DNA from: Alphaproteobacteria bacterium
GTDB taxonomy: Bacteria; Pseudomonadota; Alphaproteobacteria; Paracaedibacterales; JAKBAR01
Length of the DNA stretch: 9,242 nucleotides
Reading direction: 5' to 3'
Assembly (NCBI GenBank): GCA_019745755.1
Contig: JAIESS010000004.1
Coordinates: forward strand, 1 to 9,242
Made by a program: the position numbers and the translations under genes. Numbering within the stretch: position 1 is the stretch's first letter; each line of letters begins with the position of its first letter. Positions 6,458 to 9,242 of this stretch are shown here, piece after piece. The notes beneath the pieces are model-generated. The model saw only the letters and a list, made by a program, of their open reading frames with translations. It had not been told where the DNA came from and searched no databases.

Positions 6458-7723
6458 TTATAATTGATCAAACCGGTCGTCTTCTAATCGTTGCGATATA
6501 TATCCCACTGTAAAAGGAAGGTCACGTTTATACTCCGGCAAATAACCACGATCATCAGAATCTTCGCCTAACTCTATCATTTGATCATCCAAAAGTTTAT
6601 CCAATGCAAAATAAGTGTAGGCTTTTGCAAAAAGTGGGGTCCAGTGGGTGCTCTCAATATTATACATGCACATATACCATATTTTTTGTGTATCTCCTCC
6701 CAAAGATAAATGAGGCGAAGCAGTGGGAAGATCTTGGTCTTGGTCAATAAGCGCAGCCAGGCGCCCTGCCTTGAACCAATTTGTTTGTGCCGCGAGCTCC
6801 TCATAAAACTCATGAGTAGGCCCGTCACTACAGTATTCTTTGCGGTTATATTTTGCGTTCTCACGGGCCTTTGCAAACACATCATCCACAAGTTTAGGGG
6901 GTAATGGATCATAAATACCGGCATTGGTGTTGAGATAGGCAGTAACATGCTCTAGAGGAACACCTACTTTATTCAAAAGAACATCAAAATTTTTCTCTTC
7001 CCTTTTCTGTGAAGAAAAAACAATTGTTTCTAACGATGGTGGCGTATTATTGCCATCTTCTTCTATAAACACAGCCTCATCTGTATGTGTCTCCTCATTT
7101 TTTGTCATAGGGGAAAAACATTGCTGTGGAGGTGGCGCATTTTGAGGAACATCATCGACAATTTCAATGAGTAGTAATGGTACTTCACATGGTCCTTGCG
7201 ATACTGGATGCTTCACAGTTTTTTGTACGAAGTGGAGAGAAGACTGAGAATAATCGATAGGATCGGATTCAATGATTTTGGGGTTATTAATGAGTCTAAA
7301 GAGAGACTTTTTTAAAACAGAGTTTACCGTATAGGGAGTCATGGTAACCATTGACGTCATAGCAACGTGCAGCGGTACTGCATGATCTAAAAGAGGTTCG
7401 ATGGCGGAATACCGAAACGTCACATCCTGTTGAGTATAGTTAAAGATAAAAGGGGGCGATGATGTCTTCTGCGGTAGAATAGTTATGTCTTGTCTATCAA
7501 CAAAAGCACTTGTCCCTATGATTGTTTTTTGCGCTATAGCTTCGTTATTATGATGAGCAATATTCGTCTGTACGTGGGCTAATGTCATACATGTATAGTG
7601 AACCATGCCATAAATGATAACGCGACTAAGCGTCATCCCTGATCCTATACTCTTTACGTAATCTAAAAAGGAATGAATGTGAGAAGTTTTTAAAGGGGAT
7701 ACCCAAAAAGAATCAGCAAACAT
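6458..7723 (-). CDS. Unrecognised protein, 421 residues (392 from alternative start)
   Basis: I do not recognise a family. From the ATG at 7723 the protein has 421 residues, but there is no ribosome binding site there. An internal ATG at 7636 (residue 30) has AGGA six bases upstream and is a better candidate; it gives 392 residues. From residue 30 the sequence starts MTLSR and continues with a mildly hydrophobic run (VIIYGMVHYTCMTLAHV, 35-51), which could be a weak signal peptide or anchor, with no convincing cleavage site or lipobox. Residues 55-190 are mixed. Residues 190-245 are acidic and proline/serine/threonine-rich (NAPPPQQ, EEDGNNTPP), like a disordered linker. The rest (about 245-421) looks like a folded, tryptophan- and tyrosine-containing domain ending in an acidic tail (EDDRFDQL). 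There are no repeats or catalytic motifs I can name. It lies downstream of the MotA-like gene on the same strand, separated by 147 bp with its own putative promoter. The long open frame, with codon use like its neighbours, supports a real gene; function unknown. Confidence 0.7.
   Translation of the reverse strand: MFADSFWVSPLKTSHIHSFLDYVKSIGSGMTLSRVIIYGMVHYTCMTLAHVQTNIAHHNNEAIAQKTIIGTSAFVDRQDITILPQKTSSPPFIFNYTQQDVTFRYSAIEPLLDHAVPLHVAMTSMVTMTPYTVNSVLKKSLFRLINNPKIIESDPIDYSQSSLHFVQKTVKHPVSQGPCEVPLLLIEIVDDVPQNAPPPQQCFSPMTKNEETHTDEAVFIEEDGNNTPPSLETIVFSSQKREEKNFDVLLNKVGVPLEHVTAYLNTNAGIYDPLPPKLVDDVFAKARENAKYNRKEYCSDGPTHEFYEELAAQTNWFKAGRLAALIDQDQDLPTASPHLSLGGDTQKIWYMCMYNIESTHWTPLFAKAYTYFALDKLLDDQMIELGEDSDDRGYLPEYKRDLPFTVGYISQRLEDDRFDQL
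7634..7646 (-). promoter_or_regulatory. Ribosome binding site and alternative ATG for the unrecognised gene
   Basis: On the minus strand AGGA (7646-7643) is followed after six bases (TCAGGG) by ATG (7636-7634). This is the only good Shine-Dalgarno/start spacing near the 5' end of the gene; the more upstream ATG at 7723 is preceded by TTTGTCCCC. The true start may therefore be here, 29 codons inside the longest frame. Confidence 0.5.
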
Positions 7724-7750
7724 GGGGACAAACTTTTAGAAAACACTAAA

Positions 7751-7779
7751 AGAATGTTGTCGCAATATGTAGATGTCAA
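7751..7779 (-). promoter_or_regulatory. Putative sigma-70 promoter for the unrecognised gene
   Basis: On the minus strand there is a perfect -35 box TTGACA (7779-7774), a 17-bp spacer and a weak -10 box CATTCT (7756-7751). Transcription would start near 7744, about 20 bases before the first ATG and about 108 before the ATG with a ribosome binding site. An AT-rich palindrome lies at about -43 to -66, where an UP element or activator site would be. The weak -10 box makes this tentative. Confidence 0.4.
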
Positions 7780-7786
7780 GAATACA

Positions 7787-7810
7787 AAAAATACTATATA
7801 TAGTATTTTT
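7787..7810. repeat. Perfect 24-bp AT-rich palindrome
   Basis: The core ATACTATATATAGTAT (7791-7806) is flanked by AAAA on the left and TTTT on the right, making a perfect 24-bp inverted repeat with no spacer. It lies between two minus-strand genes, 60 bp past the MotA-like stop and 7 bp upstream of a TTGACA box. It could be an operator for a dimeric regulator, an UP-like element, or a weak bidirectional terminator (A-T-rich stem ending in T4 on either strand). Sequence alone does not choose between these. Confidence 0.65.
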
Positions 7811-7811
7811 C

Positions 7812-7820
7812 TGTGGATAA
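7812..7820 (-). promoter_or_regulatory. DnaA-box 9-mer
   Basis: TTATCCACA on the minus strand is an exact match to the high-affinity DnaA-box consensus. It sits one base from the 24-bp AT-rich palindrome. No further boxes were seen in the same 147-bp gap, so an origin of replication is not supported. A single box may titrate DnaA, regulate the downstream gene, or be a chance match. Confidence 0.4.
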
Positions 7821-7870
7821 GTTTGCTCACAATAACAAGCGTTCAAAAAGGGGTATTTTACCAAAAGCCC

Positions 7871-9013
7871 TTAGGCTGCGACTTCTTGACCATCAGCAAG
7901 GGCAGAGATAGTGCGCGCCACAAGACGGATTTCATTGCGGAGGTCTTGAGTGCTGCGACTACGCCCATCGATGGATTCTTCTAGTATTTTTGAAAGGGTT
8001 GCATCCATGCTGCGCATATGATGTTTAATCGCATCATCATTGGGTGAATGCTGTTGGACCTTATAAAACTGTTGCAAAGCACCTTGAAGATCGATTTGAT
8101 TTTCTGCAATTTTCTTGAGAAGTTGTTGATTCGTAAGCATTTGATCCGTCATAACTGTAAGTTTTTCACCAACACCCTGCATGGACTTAATAACGCTTGT
8201 ACGGTTATCTTCGCCACGCCGAATAAGGTTTTGAAGCTGATTCATGTTTTCAGCGGTTTGCTCTAAAAGACCATGCAAGTAAGCAGGGCCACTATGCACG
8301 GCATCGGAACTATCTGCTGTGGAGACTTTTGTAAGTAAGGTCAGGCGATCTTCAACGCAGTGATAAAATTCCGTGGCAAGGCGTGAAATTTGAAGGTCCA
8401 GAAACCCCACAATAAGGGATCCTCCAAGGCCGAACATCGAACAACTAAACGCTGTGCCCATGCCGGAGAGGGGGGATTGAAGGCCTTGCTTAAGGGTAGA
8501 GAAAGCTTCTTTGACATCTCCCACACCAAGGTCAATGCCCGAAATCACCCCTGCAATAGCACCAATGGTTTGGGAAAGCCCCCAAAATGTACCAAGGAGA
8601 CCCATGAAAATAAGCAAACCAATGATATAGCGGCTTACATCTCGCATGGCGTCCAGGCGTGCATCGACGCTTGCAAGGAGGGATCGCACAAGAATAGGGG
8701 AAAGATAGTGATTTTTCGATTCATTAAAAATAAGGGCGACGGGTGTTAAAATTTTGGGCTCTGGTGTTCCTGGAAAGCGCTCATGGCCCCGGTCATAGGA
8801 CGCAAGCCAACGTTGTTCTTTTTGAATGCGATAGAGACTCAAAAAATTAACGAGAACACCCACAACAAAAATAGAAAAAATAACCGTATTAAGCACAGGA
8901 TTGTGTTTGAACGCACCATAGAGCGGACCAAAAAGCAAGGTAATCCCTGTGGCAATAAAGCCAACAAATAAAAGCATTTTAATGAAGGAACGCGAAACAA
9001 AAGTCATGAGCAT
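7871..9013 (-). CDS. MotA/TolQ/ExbB-type proton-channel family membrane protein
   Basis: An inner-membrane protein of 380 residues related to MotA/TolQ/ExbB subunits, which with a partner carrying a periplasmic domain use proton flow to drive flagella, outer-membrane uptake or Tol-Pal function. Membrane segments are visible at about 11-31, 39-60, 128-158 (with the family-like GLLGTFWGLSQTIG, 138-151) and 183-206 (PLSGMGTAFSCSMFGLGGSL). The loop between the second and third pairs is cytoplasmic (about 61-127). Residues 210-375 form a long hydrophilic, heptad-like tail probably making a coiled coil, far longer than in TolQ or ExbB. The ATG at 9013 is chosen because GAGG lies seven bases upstream; a TTG one codon earlier and an ATG at 9007 are alternatives. 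Similar alphaproteobacterial proteins are often annotated as MotA and are usually next to an OmpA/MotB-type peptidoglycan-binding gene. Here the next gene is the unrecognised one. Family call good; whether it serves flagella is unknown. Confidence 0.85.
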   Translation of the reverse strand: MLMTFVSRSFIKMLLFVGFIATGITLLFGPLYGAFKHNPVLNTVIFSIFVVGVLVNFLSLYRIQKEQRWLASYDRGHERFPGTPEPKILTPVALIFNESKNHYLSPILVRSLLASVDARLDAMRDVSRYIIGLLIFMGLLGTFWGLSQTIGAIAGVISGIDLGVGDVKEAFSTLKQGLQSPLSGMGTAFSCSMFGLGGSLIVGFLDLQISRLATEFYHCVEDRLTLLTKVSTADSSDAVHSGPAYLHGLLEQTAENMNQLQNLIRRGEDNRTSVIKSMQGVGEKLTVMTDQMLTNQQLLKKIAENQIDLQGALQQFYKVQQHSPNDDAIKHHMRSMDATLSKILEESIDGRSRSTQDLRNEIRLVARTISALADGQEVAA

Positions 9014-9040
9014 CAATGCCCCTCAGAAACGATTGTGATT

Positions 9041-9070
9041 ATCTTAGCCTACTTTTGAAAACGGGGTAAA
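9041..9070 (-). promoter_or_regulatory. Putative promoter for the MotA-like gene
   Basis: On the minus strand TTTACC (9070-9065) and TAAGAT (9046-9041) are separated by 18 bp, each matching four of six consensus positions. Transcription from here would start roughly 20 bases before the ATG at 9013, leaving room for the GAGG ribosome binding site (9024-9021). Weak match, supported mainly by position. The rest of the 193-bp gap up to ald shows only the small palindrome GGATTAATCC (9075-9084) and purine-rich sequence. Confidence 0.3.
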
Positions 9071-9206
9071 GGGGGGATTAATCCGCGTTTATGGAAAAAA
9101 GGGAAAAGATTGATATGAAATGTCATTATCTCTCAAAAAAGGATGACAGCTTCGGACAAAGGGGTTAAAAAGAGAGGATTATTCCTTTATTAAATTGAGA
9201 AAACAT

Positions 9207-9242
9207 ATGATTACGGTCGGTGTACCTAAAGAAATTAAAAAT
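9207..9242 (+). CDS. ald: Alanine dehydrogenase, first 12 residues (3' end outside window)
   Basis: The last 36 bases encode MITVGVPKEIKN, which matches the N-terminus of alanine dehydrogenase, an enzyme interconverting L-alanine and pyruvate plus ammonia with NAD. The related alpha subunit of NAD(P) transhydrogenase (pntA) starts similarly (GVPKE), but the following IKN favours ald. A weak TTGAGA purine run lies six bases upstream. It is divergent from the MotA-like gene. With only 12 residues the call is provisional. Confidence 0.65.
   Translation, partial: MITVGVPKEIKN

Noticed and set aside
7724..7870. Possible chromosomal origin of replication
   Set aside because: Only one DnaA box and a single AT-rich palindrome in 147 bp; no box cluster, and the neighbours are not typical origin genes.
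7811..7870. Intrinsic terminator directly after the MotA-like stop (GGTA/TACC stem followed by CCTTTTT)
   Set aside because: The stem is only four pairs with a three-base loop, too weak to call a terminator with confidence.
9091..9168. A 25-codon plus-strand open frame upstream of ald (MEKREKIDMKCHYLSKK...)
   Set aside because: No well-spaced ribosome binding site, purine-rich low-complexity composition, and no sign of being a leader peptide with an attenuator.

Overview
The window looks like chromosomal DNA of an alphaproteobacterium with moderately AT-rich codon usage. The gene content is mostly core metabolism and maintenance: aspartate kinase, an FMN-dependent nitronate monooxygenase/FabK-type enzyme, NAD-dependent DNA ligase, ribulose-phosphate 3-epimerase, a heparinase II/III-like protein, a MotA/TolQ/ExbB-type proton-channel protein and the first codons of a probable alanine dehydrogenase. 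An rpe gene directly coupled to a heparinase II/III-family gene, and a MotA-like protein with a long coiled-coil tail, both recall alphaproteobacterial genomes. AT-biased codons and a large unrecognised secreted-or-anchored protein would fit a host-associated lineage such as Holosporales or Rickettsiales, but this assignment is inference.

Layout from left to right. Positions 1-1925 (+) hold the 3' part of lysC followed by a nitronate monooxygenase-like gene that overlaps it by ATGA. A 140-bp convergent gap follows, containing a GC-rich stem-loop. Positions 2066-4105 (-) encode ligA. A 49-bp divergent gap separates it from rpe and the heparinase-like gene (4155-6313, +), which also overlap by ATGA. 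A 144-bp convergent gap follows. Positions 6458-7723 (-) encode an unrecognised protein of about 392-421 residues. Upstream of it is a 147-bp intergenic stretch with a perfect 24-bp AT-rich palindrome, a perfect DnaA-box 9-mer and a recognisable -35 box. Positions 7871-9013 (-) encode the MotA/TolQ/ExbB-like membrane protein. A divergent gap of about 190 bp then leads to the start of ald at 9207.

No tRNA, rRNA, insertion sequence, CRISPR array or phage gene was seen. Most of the window is ordinary. The parts that most deserve a second look are the unrecognised gene with its palindromic upstream region, the diverged and internally duplicated ACT region of the aspartate kinase, and the MotA-like gene that lacks an adjacent peptidoglycan-binding partner inside the window. 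Nothing here amounts to a clearly new multi-gene system.
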